A stretch of DNA of 64,000 bases from Verrucomicrobiota bacterium (GTDB taxonomy: Bacteria > Verrucomicrobiota > Verrucomicrobiia > Chthoniobacterales > Terrimicrobiaceae), in the NCBI GenBank assembly GCA_017305195.1, contig JAFKMU010000056.1, positions 1 through 64,000 of the forward strand, in the 5' to 3' direction. The notes beneath the pieces are model-generated. The model was not told where the DNA came from. It saw only the letters and a program-made list of their open reading frames with translations, and made no database searches. This document shows, one piece after another, positions 1 through 8,399 of this stretch; within the stretch, counting starts at the first letter, position 1, and each line of letters starts with the position of its first letter. The position numbers and the translations under genes were made by a program.

Positions 1-843
1 AGCAATCTTTTGCTCGTGGGGCGTCAGTCCGCAGTTGGAGGTGTCGTTGCCGATCCAGCTCGCGCGGTTGAGGATGCTGCCCATGATCGTGACAAAGAGG
101 GCGAAGATGTTGAAGTCGCGCAGCTTCTCGATGTCGAAGGGATTGATGAAACTTTCGCCCGGCGCGCGATCCATCATCACGGGAGCGATGGCGTCATTCC
201 ATCCGAACTTGAGGAAGATATACCCGGCGATGATGACAAAGATCGGGTAGCTCATGAGGCCCTGGAAGGCGTCGGAAATCAGCAGCGAAATGCGACCTCC
301 CGGCCAGATGACCACCATGCACAGGCACAACGAGAAGCCCACGAGCAGACCGAAGGTCGGCAGCGGAATCCCGGCGATCATGACCTTGTGGGGCAGACCG
401 AGGAAGTAGATGAAGAAATTCGCCGCGACCGCAGGCCCGATGGCATTGGTGAGCATTTCGGAAATGGTGCGCAGGCCCGCCGCGATGATGCGGAACGACC
501 GGCTGTAGCGAATCTCCAGGAACTGACCGATGGACAGCGAGCGCGTCTCGCGGAACCGATACACGCAGAAACCCGTGAGTCCCATGATGATGCCGACGGG
601 AACCGTCAAATATTCCCAGAAGGTGAGCGCGTAGCCGACCTGATATTTCGCCTCCACCAAGGCGACCAGGGTGATGATGCCCAGGCCCGACGTCATGTCG
701 CCCGCCGAGAGCACGTAGCGCCCAGCCGTACGGCCTGCGGCCAGAAAATCCGCCACACCGCGCACATAGCGCTTGGAGTATACGGATAACCAGAGAACCC
801 CGATCACGGGAACGAGAACGATGAGCCAGTCAATAAAATGCAT
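1..843 (-). CDS. Sodium:solute symporter family transporter, N-terminal 281 residues (runs off the window)
   Basis: Reading the minus strand from an ATG at 843 gives an open frame to the window edge. The product is strongly hydrophobic, with segments near residues 4-22, 52-63, 75-95, 134-150, 160-180, 186-211 and 245-258. The DFLAAGR stretch near residue 32 and SDAFQGL near residue 190 fit the sodium:solute symporter (SSS) family, which moves sugars, acids or other solutes into the cytoplasm with sodium. It is the last gene of a leftward series of glycosidases and surface proteins (8235 to 1265), so a sugar or uronate released by them is a plausible substrate; this is inference. The C-terminal half lies outside the window, so substrate residues cannot be judged. 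Confidence 0.85.
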   Translation of the reverse strand, partial: MHFIDWLIVLVPVIGVLWLSVYSKRYVRGVADFLAAGRTAGRYVLSAGDMTSGLGIITLVALVEAKYQVGYALTFWEYLTVPVGIIMGLTGFCVYRFRETRSLSIGQFLEIRYSRSFRIIAAGLRTISEMLTNAIGPAVAANFFIYFLGLPHKVMIAGIPLPTFGLLVGFSLCLCMVVIWPGGRISLLISDAFQGLMSYPIFVIIAGYIFLKFGWNDAIAPVMMDRAPGESFINPFDIEKLRDFNIFALFVTIMGSILNRASWIGNDTSNCGLTPHEQKIA

Positions 844-1264
844 AGGGGGCCGGGAACGAGTGCTGACTTGCGGGGACTCCTTCAGGCATGAACCTTCGGA
901 TCTTCGCGCAAAATCGGGTTGCTAGCTTGAAGGGGTGGGTCTGTTTTCCGTGCGTCGAGACGCTGGAGCCAGAGAACTCCTCTTCCACTTGAGTACTGAG
1001 AGCATGATGTTCGGGGAGATGTGTTGCGTGTAAGGGGCAAAGTCATATCGATACTTCCATCGCTGCGCGAGCGGAAACGCAAAAGCACCAGATGGGACGA
1101 GGGAGGACTCAATCGGCTGCCGCCAGCCTCGACGTGTTTTCCGCGTCGAGTGCTTCGCTGCGCGCAAACCGGGTCTCCCTGCTCGCGAGGGCCTTTCGAG
1201 GACAACTCGGCCTGACTGTGCGCTGCGAGCCGTGCGGCATGATCATTCCAGCTTTCTGCAGGGT
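844..1264. other. 421-bp intergenic stretch with no convincing gene
   Basis: This lies between the symporter start and the end of the pseudopilin gene. Short open frames on both strands overlap each other and resemble no protein family. A small inverted repeat (CTCGACG at 1128-1134, CGTCGAG at 1144-1150) has no T-run and is not called a terminator. The stretch presumably carries the symporter promoter, but I cannot point to a specific one. Confidence 0.4.
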
Positions 1265-1879
1265 TCACGGAATTCCGTACGACCAGTTTTCGATCTTCTT
1301 CAGATCGTTTGTCCCCAGCGACTCGACGTGTCCGTCGCAATAGAGGACATTCCCTCGGTTTCCATGGGGGGCGGCGGCGGACTCGGGTGCGGAGATGTAG
1401 GCACCTGCCTTGCCGCTCCAGGGTTGCTGCGCGGTCTCGGAGAAAAAGATGGTGCGGGGCGAGAGGAGGGCGAGCTTGTATTTTCCGTGCGACCAAAAGT
1501 ACACGTCTCCAGGCCCCCATTGCGGGTTGGCGGAGGTGACAAGCCGGCTGCTGATCCCGTAGGTGGGCGACTGCAGTCCCGAGGCCGGGCAGATCGTCAT
1601 CTTCGTGGTCAAGCCGTACTTGGTGAGATTGTTGTACATCGAGGGCAGGTTCGTCACATACCACTGGCTCTGGGGCACGTAGCCATCGTTTTCCGTAGCC
1701 CAGATGGCGGAGAGCTGGAAAATCTGGCGAAGATTCGACACGCAGACGGCATTCGCCGCCGCCTTGCGGGTGCTGCTCAACGCTGGAAACAGCAGGCTCG
1801 CCAGCACGGCGATAATGCCGATGACAACGAGGAGTTCTATGAGGGTAAGGCCGTGGGGATTCCGGCGACGATACTTCAT
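1265..1879 (-). CDS. Lone type II pseudopilin-like protein with H-X9-DG-type C-terminus
   Basis: The 204-residue product opens with a classic prepilin N-terminus: a short basic leader, cleavage expected after Gly10, then [11 protein letters not shown] with Glu at mature position +5, followed by a hydrophobic helix to about residue 33. The C-terminal part contains [12 protein letters not shown] (178-188), typical of the large DUF1559/H-X9-DG group of pseudopilin-like proteins common in Verrucomicrobiota, Planctomycetota and Lentisphaerota. These are membrane-anchored or pilus-like proteins of unknown role. It stands alone, with its own palindromic operator (1900-1917) upstream matching the one at the LacI gene near 8400, so it is probably part of that sugar-responsive regulon. 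Function beyond the prepilin domain is not known. Confidence 0.85.
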   Translation of the reverse strand: MKYRRRNPHGLTLIELLVVIGIIAVLASLLFPALSSTRKAAANAVCVSNLRQIFQLSAIWATENDGYVPQSQWYVTNLPSMYNNLTKYGLTTKMTICPASGLQSPTYGISSRLVTSANPQWGPGDVYFWSHGKYKLALLSPRTIFFSETAQQPWSGKAGAYISAPESAAAPHGNRGNVLYCDGHVESLGTNDLKKIENWSYGIP

Positions 1880-1899
1880 GGGGGGCGTCTTTCAAGTTA

Positions 1900-1917
1900 G
1901 AGAAAGTATTTTCTCTT
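1900..1917. promoter_or_regulatory. Probable LacI-type operator before the pseudopilin gene
   Basis: AGAGAAAGTATTTTCTCT is an 18-bp inverted repeat with one imperfect pair, about 20 bp upstream of the pseudopilin start at 1879. It differs at one base from the perfect palindrome at 8257-8274 next to the LacI-family regulator. A partial second copy (AGAGAAATCTTTCC) follows at 1921-1934. LacI proteins bind such even-spaced palindromes; assigning it to this regulator is inference. Confidence 0.6.
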
Positions 1918-2004
1918 TCCAGAGAAATCTTTCCCGTGGTGTTTGGAGATAGGCGTTCAGGTTGGGGTGGGGGGAAGCCGTTCCGGCTCTCTGGGGGAGC
2001 CGGG

Positions 2005-4056
2005 CTAGTTCCGTTTCGTAGCGGCCGAGCGAGCAGGGCGGCTGGCCTTGGGAGCGAAAAATCCGGGGACCTCAAGCAGGAGGCGGCCTTTCGTGACCGG
2101 TAGGAGGAAGCTGTTGTCGTCCCCAGAGCGTTCCAGAGGCTCACCGTTATCGAACCGGCGGACTTCCTTCACACGGGAGGAAAAGGCGAGCGTTTCGCCT
2201 GCGAAGCTCATGCGCTCCTCGCATACGTCGATCTCAAGCGCCTTGCGCACGGGCACATAATGCAAAAGCGTGAGGATCAGGTCGCGGCCGCGGCGGCGCG
2301 GGATGCAGAGCATGGTGCTCGGGAGATCTGCACCCACGAGCGGATCGCCGACGAAGTCGCGAATGATGCGCCGCCAGACGTCGCGTGCGGCCTGATTGCC
2401 GGTCTGCCGGTACTCGCGGAAAATCGGGTCGGCGAAATACACAAAGCCCTTCCCCGACACGACGGCTGGGAAGCGGTCCGCCTCGGCCTGCGGCGGAGTT
2501 TGAAAATGCGAGGAAAAGGTCAGGTCGGTGCGCTTGAAGTACGGCAGCACGCGATCAACGAGCACTTTTGCACCCTTGCCCGGGAAGACATTTACCCCCT
2601 GAGAATACACCACGCGGTCGCTGGTGCTCAGCTCGGGCCAGAAGTCCTTGCGCGCCCGCCAGTAGGTGGGGAATTTTTCCACCATGCCGTTAAAGCCGAG
2701 GGGCAGGAAATCGAGCGCCCACCGTCCCGAGATATCGCGCCCGGAGCGGTGTGAGATGATGAGCTTGCCGCCCGCAGTGTGACAAGCCTTGAGCTTCTTG
2801 TAGAGCCGGGGCGTGATGACCACGTCATCGGGCAGAATGAGGCCGCGGCAGGCGGAGAGGTCGGACTGTTCATCGAGGAGCGAAACTTCGTAGTGCGTCT
2901 CCTCGCACATCTGGATCGCGCCTTCGTCAGACGTTCCGGTCGCGGCGAGATCCTTGCCGGGGAAGTTTGCGGAGAGGATGCCGATATCTGTCAGCTCCAC
3001 ACTGCCGGCATAGAAAGGCTCGGCGGCTTCGCACTGCTCGTAGACTGCGCCGATCAGATCGTAGGCTGCGGCATCGAGCCGGCCGCGAGGCGGGAGCTGG
3101 TCGCCGACGGAGTTCCCGCCGCCAAGGGCCTGCGAGCGAAAGCACTCGTACTCGAGCGCGGCCTGGGGCTTGATCCCGCCGAAGTCGCCCCACATGCGCT
3201 GGAATCGACCCGTCATGCCGACCCATGGCTTGCCCCACCGCCCGGCCCCGCGCGCCAGGCGCGGGAAATGGTAATACCCCCAGAAACCGGAAGGCAGCGA
3301 CTCGATCTCGATATGGGTGAGATGAGCCAGGCGCTGGCGGCCGCCGGTGCCGTCGACATAGACATCGAAGGGCGTGTTGTAAAAGACGGAGCTGGCGGGC
3401 GACAGGCTGCGAATGAGCTTCGTGAAGCGAGCGGCGAAGCTGGCCTGGGCGTGAGACTCGAAGCGCTTGAATGTCTCGACATCATCCGCCTCGAAGCCAT
3501 GGCGCGTACGATAGCGGCGGCAGGCGTCGCTGTGGTGGGCGAGGAGATCGTAGAACAGGATGTCGAAGAAAAGCCCGTCCAGCTTGCCGTAGCGGGCGAA
3601 GAGCTCGCGCACATGCGCCTCCAGATAGTCGAGATAGTCGGGGTTCACCCAATCGTTAAACCGCCATCCTCCGGGGTGCGGCGGGCGAGCGGGATCGACA
3701 TTGTCACAGCGGGCGAAGGTGCCGTCGGCTCGCATCTGCCTCCACTCGGGGTGAAGGTCGGCGACATTTTCCTCCCACGCCACCGTCGTGTAGATCGGGC
3801 AGCGGATGCCCTCCTCGTGGAGCGCCTCCAGCATCTCTCCGAGCAGATCGCGACCGTTCAGGGCCGGGTGCGGCGTGCCGGTCGCAGTCGGGTAGTAGCA
3901 CATCCCGTGGTGGCACTTGGCGAAGATGGTGACGCTGTTTACCCGGGCGCGCTTGAAGGTCGCGGCGAACTCGCGGGCATCGAATTCCGCACCCACGTCG
4001 GGAATGTACGGAGAGGTGTGGAAGTCGAGGTGAACCTGGCGGAGAGCGGATTGCAT
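2005..4056 (-). CDS. GHL6-like glycoside hydrolase, TIM barrel plus GH42-type trimerisation-like domain
   Basis: The product is about 683 residues. The N-terminus (LDFHTSPYIPD, then a stretch about acting in place of wild-type barrel strands such as VNSVTIFAKCHHG) resembles the hypothetical glycosyl hydrolase 6 group (GHL6), a TIM-barrel family related to alpha-amylase and GH29/GH42 enzymes. DGLFFDI in the barrel could supply an acidic catalytic residue. The second half looks like the Rossmann-like middle domain of GH42 beta-galactosidases. No signal peptide is visible, so it is probably cytoplasmic. A longer frame begins at 4122, but it would overlap the preceding gene by about 60 bp; the ATG at 4056 lies 7 bp after that gene's stop and starts right before the conserved region. 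The substrate is unknown. Confidence 0.75.
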   Translation of the reverse strand: MQSALRQVHLDFHTSPYIPDVGAEFDAREFAATFKRARVNSVTIFAKCHHGMCYYPTATGTPHPALNGRDLLGEMLEALHEEGIRCPIYTTVAWEENVADLHPEWRQMRADGTFARCDNVDPARPPHPGGWRFNDWVNPDYLDYLEAHVRELFARYGKLDGLFFDILFYDLLAHHSDACRRYRTRHGFEADDVETFKRFESHAQASFAARFTKLIRSLSPASSVFYNTPFDVYVDGTGGRQRLAHLTHIEIESLPSGFWGYYHFPRLARGAGRWGKPWVGMTGRFQRMWGDFGGIKPQAALEYECFRSQALGGGNSVGDQLPPRGRLDAAAYDLIGAVYEQCEAAEPFYAGSVELTDIGILSANFPGKDLAATGTSDEGAIQMCEETHYEVSLLDEQSDLSACRGLILPDDVVITPRLYKKLKACHTAGGKLIISHRSGRDISGRWALDFLPLGFNGMVEKFPTYWRARKDFWPELSTSDRVVYSQGVNVFPGKGAKVLVDRVLPYFKRTDLTFSSHFQTPPQAEADRFPAVVSGKGFVYFADPIFREYRQTGNQAARDVWRRIIRDFVGDPLVGADLPSTMLCIPRRRGRDLILTLLHYVPVRKALEIDVCEERMSFAGETLAFSSRVKEVRRFDNGEPLERSGDDNSFLLPVTKGRLLLEVPGFFAPKASRPARSAATKRN

Positions 4057-4063
4057 GGCGATT

Positions 4064-6730
4064 TTAGCGGAGCCAGAGGGGACCGTATTTTTCCGGGTCC
4101 TTGCCCTCGGCGATGCCGCCATAGAGCCGTAAGGCGCGGCGGCTGGTCTTGCCCGTGTCGGCGTCGGCCAGAGAGAGCGAGATGCCGATGGCGGAGCCTG
4201 CGGCCATGGGACGATCGAGACCCATCACGGCCCATGGGAACAGGATGTCGTAGGTGGTAAGGTCGCCTTCCCGTTTGACGCTGAGCCGTATGCGAGGCTC
4301 GGCCACGCCGACGGGCAGCTCCGGCACGTAGGAGACCCAGCGCCAGGTCATGGGCTGGCGGCCATTCCACGCCACGCCGTACTCGAAGACGCGATGCCCC
4401 TTGAGGCCGAAGAGGTCATTGGCCTCCCAGGTCTTCTGGTGATCGGGATCGAGGCCAATCTGGATGGCATCCTGCGACCAGATATCCTCGCCGGAGCGGG
4501 TCTGGAGGTGCTCGTCGTCACGGACGACGACGCGGAGGTGCAATCCCTCGGTGCCATGAGCAGCTTGCAGCGTCGCGGAGCAATCCTCCGGCGCAATGGG
4601 GCCGCCGAATGGGTCCCAGCCCGAGAAATCCACCGCGGGAATCTGGCTCCAGTCGGGCTGCTTGCCGCGCGGCACGGGAGCCGCGGAGAGAATGGTGAAG
4701 TCCAGGGGAAGCGAGATTTCATCCCGACGCCCTTCGTGGCGGCTGTCCACGGCCATCTTGCCACGATACCGCGTGCCTTGGGAGAGCCCATCGAGCGGCA
4801 CCGAGAGACGGCGTGTCTCTCCGGGTGCAATCTCGGATGCCTCAAGGAACCGGTCACGCGTTCCGTCGAGCTTCACCGCCAGCCGCGTGGTCACGGGCAC
4901 GGTGGAGTGAGAGATGACGGTCGTCTCCAGCGACGGCTCCGGCTGATCCGCAGACCAGGCGAGAACGGGAGGACGAGCCTCCAGCGGCGGGATCACCTTG
5001 ACAGGCTGGCCGAGCCACTTCTGCCCATCGCGGGTCAGGAGCAGGTAGTCTCCGTTGGCAGCAGAGGCAGGCACCGAGAGCCGTCCATCGTGGACAGCCA
5101 GAGGAGTCGGGGCGATCCACTCGCCGCCACGCGGCAGAGCGAGATCCTCGCCGCCCCGCATGACGTCAAGGCGTGCGAGCATTTCGATCGTCGGCGATTG
5201 GGCTTGGGAAAACTCCAGAAAGATGGGGGCAGGCGAAAGTGCCAGCGTATCGGAGGCCGGAAGCGCCCGGCCCATCATGTCCTCGCGTCGGGAGGTGACC
5301 AGCGGCAGGCCGATCACACGCTCCGCGTCGGTATCCCATGCGACGGCGATCGAGGTGTTGTCGCTTTTCTCGAAGAGCACGAGATGGGTGGTTGGAGTGA
5401 GGCGCAGCCAGGTGCCGGTCCCCTTCACCCCGGCGAGCCAGCGGGCGACATTGGCGTAGGCGGCAAACCCGGGCTTCGGCGTGGAGTCGTCATGAACGAG
5501 TGAGAAGCCGCGCTCACCGGGATTTGGTGCGGCCTTGAATTGCAGGCAAAAGTAGGTGGCATTTTCCACGCCCAGCGCGGCGAGCAGGGTGAGCGAACGC
5601 ACTACGTATCGGGCCTGGGTGATCTCGTCGACGGGCTTCTGCCAGGTGCCCTTGCCGGAGGTCCAGCCGAACTCCGTGATGTGGATCGGAAACTTGGGAC
5701 GCCCGATGTCGCGCAGGAACTCCTGAAGTTCCTCGACACGCTGGATGAACTCCTTCTCGGGAGCAGAACCGTCGACGTAGGCATGAACGACGAGTCCGTC
5801 GAGGTGATCAAAGAGTCCCTGCCCCTTCGCAGTGACGAGATCGAGACGGGCGGGGTCCTTGATGCGGATGGACGAGAATCCCGGGCCGAGCACCTGCGTC
5901 TTCGGGCTGGCCTCCTTGATCCCGTCGGCGATGGTGGCGAGCACGCGCACGAGGTCTTCATTCGACGCGCCTTTCCACTGCCATTCCGGCTCATTGTAGA
6001 TCTCGAAGTAGTCGGGGAAGTTCTCTCCCTGCTGGCGCACCCAGGCGGAGACGAGCGCCTTGAGCTTGTTCCAATCCGTCGGCTTGTTGAGCGGGTTGCC
6101 GAAGCTCTTTTTCTTGTCGGTCGGCTCCATGAGCCAGAGGGGAAGTCCAAAGGACATCACCCCGACCTGGGTGAAGGGCGACTTCGGAAAGAGCACGCTC
6201 TCGGCGGCGGGAGGATTCTCGCTGAGCATGTTCTCACCCAGCTTGTGAATGGAGATCATGCGGCGGTTCCACCGAGCGCCTGCGGCGAGCACGAGGTCGG
6301 CGTCACCCTGCACGGTCCAGAGGCCGAGATGGGACTGGAGGCGCATTTCATCGGAGGGCGCCGGACCGACCACGGCGGCAGTCGTGGCCCCGCGGGATTT
6401 TGCACCATCCGCCTGCACCGCCTCGGCATCGAGTGCGTAGAATCCTTTTTGCGGGAGAGTGATGGAAACCTCCCCCGAGTCTCCGCCAAGAGGGCGCGTC
6501 TCAATGACTGCGCCGCTCTCGTTTTTCACCGTGAGCGTGCCGCTGGCGACGGATGACGGCACCTTGAGAGTGACGATTCCCTGGGCGTCCGTGAAAATGT
6601 TCCCCTTCGCCGTCGAGGAAAAGGCAAGACTGGGAGGAGCATCCGCGGCTCTCACGGTCGGAGCGAGCAAGGCCAGGGCGAGAGCCAGCGTCAGCCGCCG
6701 ACCCGGCAGGAACAGGGGAGTATCCTTCAT
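4064..6730 (-). CDS. Secreted clan GH-A glycosidase (GH39/GH5-like) with C-terminal CBM9-like domain
   Basis: The 888-residue product has a signal peptide (basic MKDTPLFLPGRR, hydrophobic core, cleavage near VRA-AD at 27-29). A beta-rich N-terminal domain is followed by a TIM barrel. EIYNEPEW puts a clan GH-A acid/base Glu at 247, and HITEFGWTS a nucleophile Glu at 353. Residues from about 690 to the end (repeated phrases such as LHLRVVVRDDEHLQ and SQDAIQIGLDP) resemble CBM9-like domains that bind sugar chain ends. The enzyme most likely cuts an extracellular or periplasmic beta-linked glycan. It follows the small secreted protein by 18 bp and precedes the GHL6-like gene by 7 bp, so the three are probably co-transcribed. 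The exact GH family is uncertain. Confidence 0.8.
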   Translation of the reverse strand: MKDTPLFLPGRRLTLALALALLAPTVRAADAPPSLAFSSTAKGNIFTDAQGIVTLKVPSSVASGTLTVKNESGAVIETRPLGGDSGEVSITLPQKGFYALDAEAVQADGAKSRGATTAAVVGPAPSDEMRLQSHLGLWTVQGDADLVLAAGARWNRRMISIHKLGENMLSENPPAAESVLFPKSPFTQVGVMSFGLPLWLMEPTDKKKSFGNPLNKPTDWNKLKALVSAWVRQQGENFPDYFEIYNEPEWQWKGASNEDLVRVLATIADGIKEASPKTQVLGPGFSSIRIKDPARLDLVTAKGQGLFDHLDGLVVHAYVDGSAPEKEFIQRVEELQEFLRDIGRPKFPIHITEFGWTSGKGTWQKPVDEITQARYVVRSLTLLAALGVENATYFCLQFKAAPNPGERGFSLVHDDSTPKPGFAAYANVARWLAGVKGTGTWLRLTPTTHLVLFEKSDNTSIAVAWDTDAERVIGLPLVTSRREDMMGRALPASDTLALSPAPIFLEFSQAQSPTIEMLARLDVMRGGEDLALPRGGEWIAPTPLAVHDGRLSVPASAANGDYLLLTRDGQKWLGQPVKVIPPLEARPPVLAWSADQPEPSLETTVISHSTVPVTTRLAVKLDGTRDRFLEASEIAPGETRRLSVPLDGLSQGTRYRGKMAVDSRHEGRRDEISLPLDFTILSAAPVPRGKQPDWSQIPAVDFSGWDPFGGPIAPEDCSATLQAAHGTEGLHLRVVVRDDEHLQTRSGEDIWSQDAIQIGLDPDHQKTWEANDLFGLKGHRVFEYGVAWNGRQPMTWRWVSYVPELPVGVAEPRIRLSVKREGDLTTYDILFPWAVMGLDRPMAAGSAIGISLSLADADTGKTSRRALRLYGGIAEGKDPEKYGPLWLR

Positions 6731-6748
6731 CGAAAATCCAGGGCGTGA

Positions 6749-7354
6749 TCAGGGTGCGACAGGGGGAACCAGTTCGATCGACACATCGTCGACCCAGAGC
6801 GTCGCAGGGGCTTCCTGCGTGTAGGCGACCACCATGAAGGAGATCGACGCGGTGCGCGAATGCAGGACGCCCTCGGCATCCAGCTCCACCCAATCCGGCG
6901 AGTCCGGCACAGGAATGAGCGTCTTTTCTCCTCCCAGCAGGCGAATGCTGGCCCCCGCTTCGTCGCGCTCCAGAATGCGGATGCCCGCTCCCTTCTCGCC
7001 AAAGCCCGTCGAGCGGATGAAGAGGCGCACACGCACCTTTCGCTCGCCATCGGCGGGCTCGACCTTGATGGCTGGGCTGTGAACGATCTTTTCCTTATCG
7101 GAGGGCTCCAGCAAATCGAAGCGGAGAGAGTTGTCGCCGGAGTGCGGATTCTCCTGATCGAGCGAGACCTTGAACGGCGTCTTCCAGCCCGTGGCCGGTT
7201 TGTAGGTGCTGCCGAGTCCCGCGCCCCAGTTGGGCACGTAGGCGGGGATTTTTTCGAAGTCGTACTCCGCGAGCAAAGTGGGAGCATCCGCGGCGCGGAG
7301 AGAACCGGAGAAACCGGCAAGAATAAGGACCGAGAGAGGGAGGAGGTGTTTCAT
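6749..7354 (-). CDS. Small secreted carbohydrate-binding-like protein
   Basis: A 201-residue product with a signal peptide (MKHLLPLSVLILAGF, cleavage near LRA-AD at 21-23). The mature part is beta-rich and soluble, with phrases such as SGDNSLRFDL, VRVRLFIRSTG and ATLWVDDVSIEL that are typical of CBM4/CBM-like jelly-roll domains beside glycosidases; no catalytic motif is seen. The ATG at 7354 was chosen because it begins the signal peptide; the frame runs further upstream, but that sequence is unrelated and overlaps the PEP-CTERM gene. It sits between that gene and the large secreted glycosidase, whose polymer it may help to bind. Function is inferred from fold and context only. Confidence 0.7.
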   Translation of the reverse strand: MKHLLPLSVLILAGFSGSLRAADAPTLLAEYDFEKIPAYVPNWGAGLGSTYKPATGWKTPFKVSLDQENPHSGDNSLRFDLLEPSDKEKIVHSPAIKVEPADGERKVRVRLFIRSTGFGEKGAGIRILERDEAGASIRLLGGEKTLIPVPDSPDWVELDAEGVLHSRTASISFMVVAYTQEAPATLWVDDVSIELVPPVAP

Positions 7355-7425
7355 GGGAAGAAAGATGGAATGACCAGGGGAACCCGGCAGATCATCCGCA
7401 ATATAAGACCTGCCGGGCAAAGATG

Positions 7426-8235
7426 CTAAGCCTGACGGCGACGCCTGAGGATGAAGCAAAAGGTAAGTCCCGCCGCCACGAGGCCCACCACGCCGGGCTC
7501 GGGGACGACAGTGAGATCGACATTCGAGAAACTCACCTGGTCGGCATTGAGACCGCCGCCGGTGAAGAAGCCCACGCGATCGTATGTGTAGGTCTGCGGC
7601 GTGGTATCCAGGTAAGAGCCTGATACCGTGTAGGACACATTCGTGCCGATGAGCGTCCATCCCACCTGGAGTCCCGTGGCCACGCGGGTGAGGGTCAGGG
7701 AGAACGTGTAGGCGCCCGAGGCGAAGGAGGTGTTTCCCGGCGTGGCATTCACGTTGGCAACCGCCGTCGCGCCCGTACCGCTGCCGAAGCTGCCGGTATT
7801 CGGATTGTTCCGCTCCCAGAGCCTGCTGTAGGTCGGGCCGCCGCTGGTGCCGGAGTTTGACGCCATGTAGCCGAGCCAGCCGGTTCCGCCGGATTGGCCA
7901 TTCACATTATACAGGCCAAAACGAAACTGGTCGGCCTGGGGTGTGGCGAGATTCAAAAAGGTCACTCCGCCGGAGAGGGTGAGGGAATCGCCCACGCTGC
8001 TCAGCGTGTAGGAGGTGGGTGTAACGGCGTAGATCGACTGATTATCTCCGGAATCCGTCGTGCCGTTGCCGAGCACCGGGCTGGCGGTATTCAGCCCGCT
8101 ACTGACGGAACCTGAGTACTGGGTCCAGGAGGTAAGCAAAGCGGCATCGGCTGACAAGGCGCTGAGGCCAACAGCCAGAACAGCGACAGCTGAAGACAGG
8201 AGACGGGGGGATTTGAGTGGGAGTGGGGAGATCAT
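7426..8235 (-). CDS. PEP-CTERM sorted surface protein
   Basis: The 269-residue product has a signal peptide (hydrophobic 8-30, cleavage near ADA-ALL), a Ser/Thr/Gly/Asn-rich beta-type body, and a C-terminal PEP-CTERM signal: VPEPG, a hydrophobic helix and RRRRQA at the end. In PEP-CTERM systems the tail is cleaved by an exosortase and the protein is exported to the surface or extracellular matrix. The body has no enzyme motif. The ATG at 8235 starts the signal peptide. Its promoter region carries two tandem copies of the palindrome (8257-8274, 8280-8297), and the LacI regulator is transcribed divergently from 8400. It heads the leftward series of sugar genes. Confidence 0.85.
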   Translation of the reverse strand: MISPLPLKSPRLLSSAVAVLAVGLSALSADAALLTSWTQYSGSVSSGLNTASPVLGNGTTDSGDNQSIYAVTPTSYTLSSVGDSLTLSGGVTFLNLATPQADQFRFGLYNVNGQSGGTGWLGYMASNSGTSGGPTYSRLWERNNPNTGSFGSGTGATAVANVNATPGNTSFASGAYTFSLTLTRVATGLQVGWTLIGTNVSYTVSGSYLDTTPQTYTYDRVGFFTGGGLNADQVSFSNVDLTVVPEPGVVGLVAAGLTFCFILRRRRQA

Positions 8236-8256
8236 GGTGAGGTGGAAACTTTCTAT

Positions 8257-8274
8257 AGAGAAAGTACTTTCTCT
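8257..8274. promoter_or_regulatory. Perfect 18-bp palindromic operator before the PEP-CTERM gene
   Basis: AGAGAAAGTACTTTCTCT is identical to its reverse complement. It ends about 22 bp upstream of the PEP-CTERM start at 8235, where a repressor would overlap the promoter. The divergent LacI-family gene at 8400 is the obvious candidate binder. Confidence 0.75.
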
Positions 8275-8279
8275 GTGTT

Positions 8280-8297
8280 TGCGCAAGTATTTTCTCC
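8280..8297. promoter_or_regulatory. Second, degenerate copy of the operator
   Basis: The sequence here matches the perfect palindrome at 13 of 18 positions, mainly in the right half (GTATTTTCTC). It is centred 23 bp from the perfect site, roughly two helical turns, so two LacI dimers could sit on one face of the DNA. The match is weaker and the call is inference. Confidence 0.4.
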
Positions 8298-8351
8298 AAG
8301 AAGTTTTTGGAGGAAAATCCCGGGAATCCGCAGGATTGCCCCCAGGGAATT

Positions 8352-8369
8352 TAAGAAAGTCTTTTCTCA
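8352..8369. promoter_or_regulatory. Operator copy before the LacI gene, possible autoregulation
   Basis: TAAGAAAGTCTTTTCTCA matches the palindrome at 13 of 18 positions and lies 31 bp upstream of the LacI start at 8400. This suggests the regulator controls its own expression as well as the divergent gene. Confidence 0.45.
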
Positions 8370-8399
8370 CCGCCGTTTTTTCATAGATATGAGGGCGTT

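Noticed and set aside
1128-1150. Inverted repeat CTCGACG/CGTCGAG as a terminator
   Set aside because: No T-run follows on either strand and it is over 100 bp from the nearest stop.
882-2144. 420-codon minus-strand frame over the pseudopilin gene and the following gap
   Set aside because: It overlaps the clear pseudopilin gene in another frame and has a Pro/Arg/Ser-rich composition; no second gene is supported in 882-1264.
2779-4260. 493-codon open frame on the plus strand
   Set aside because: Antisense to the GHL6-like gene; no motifs.
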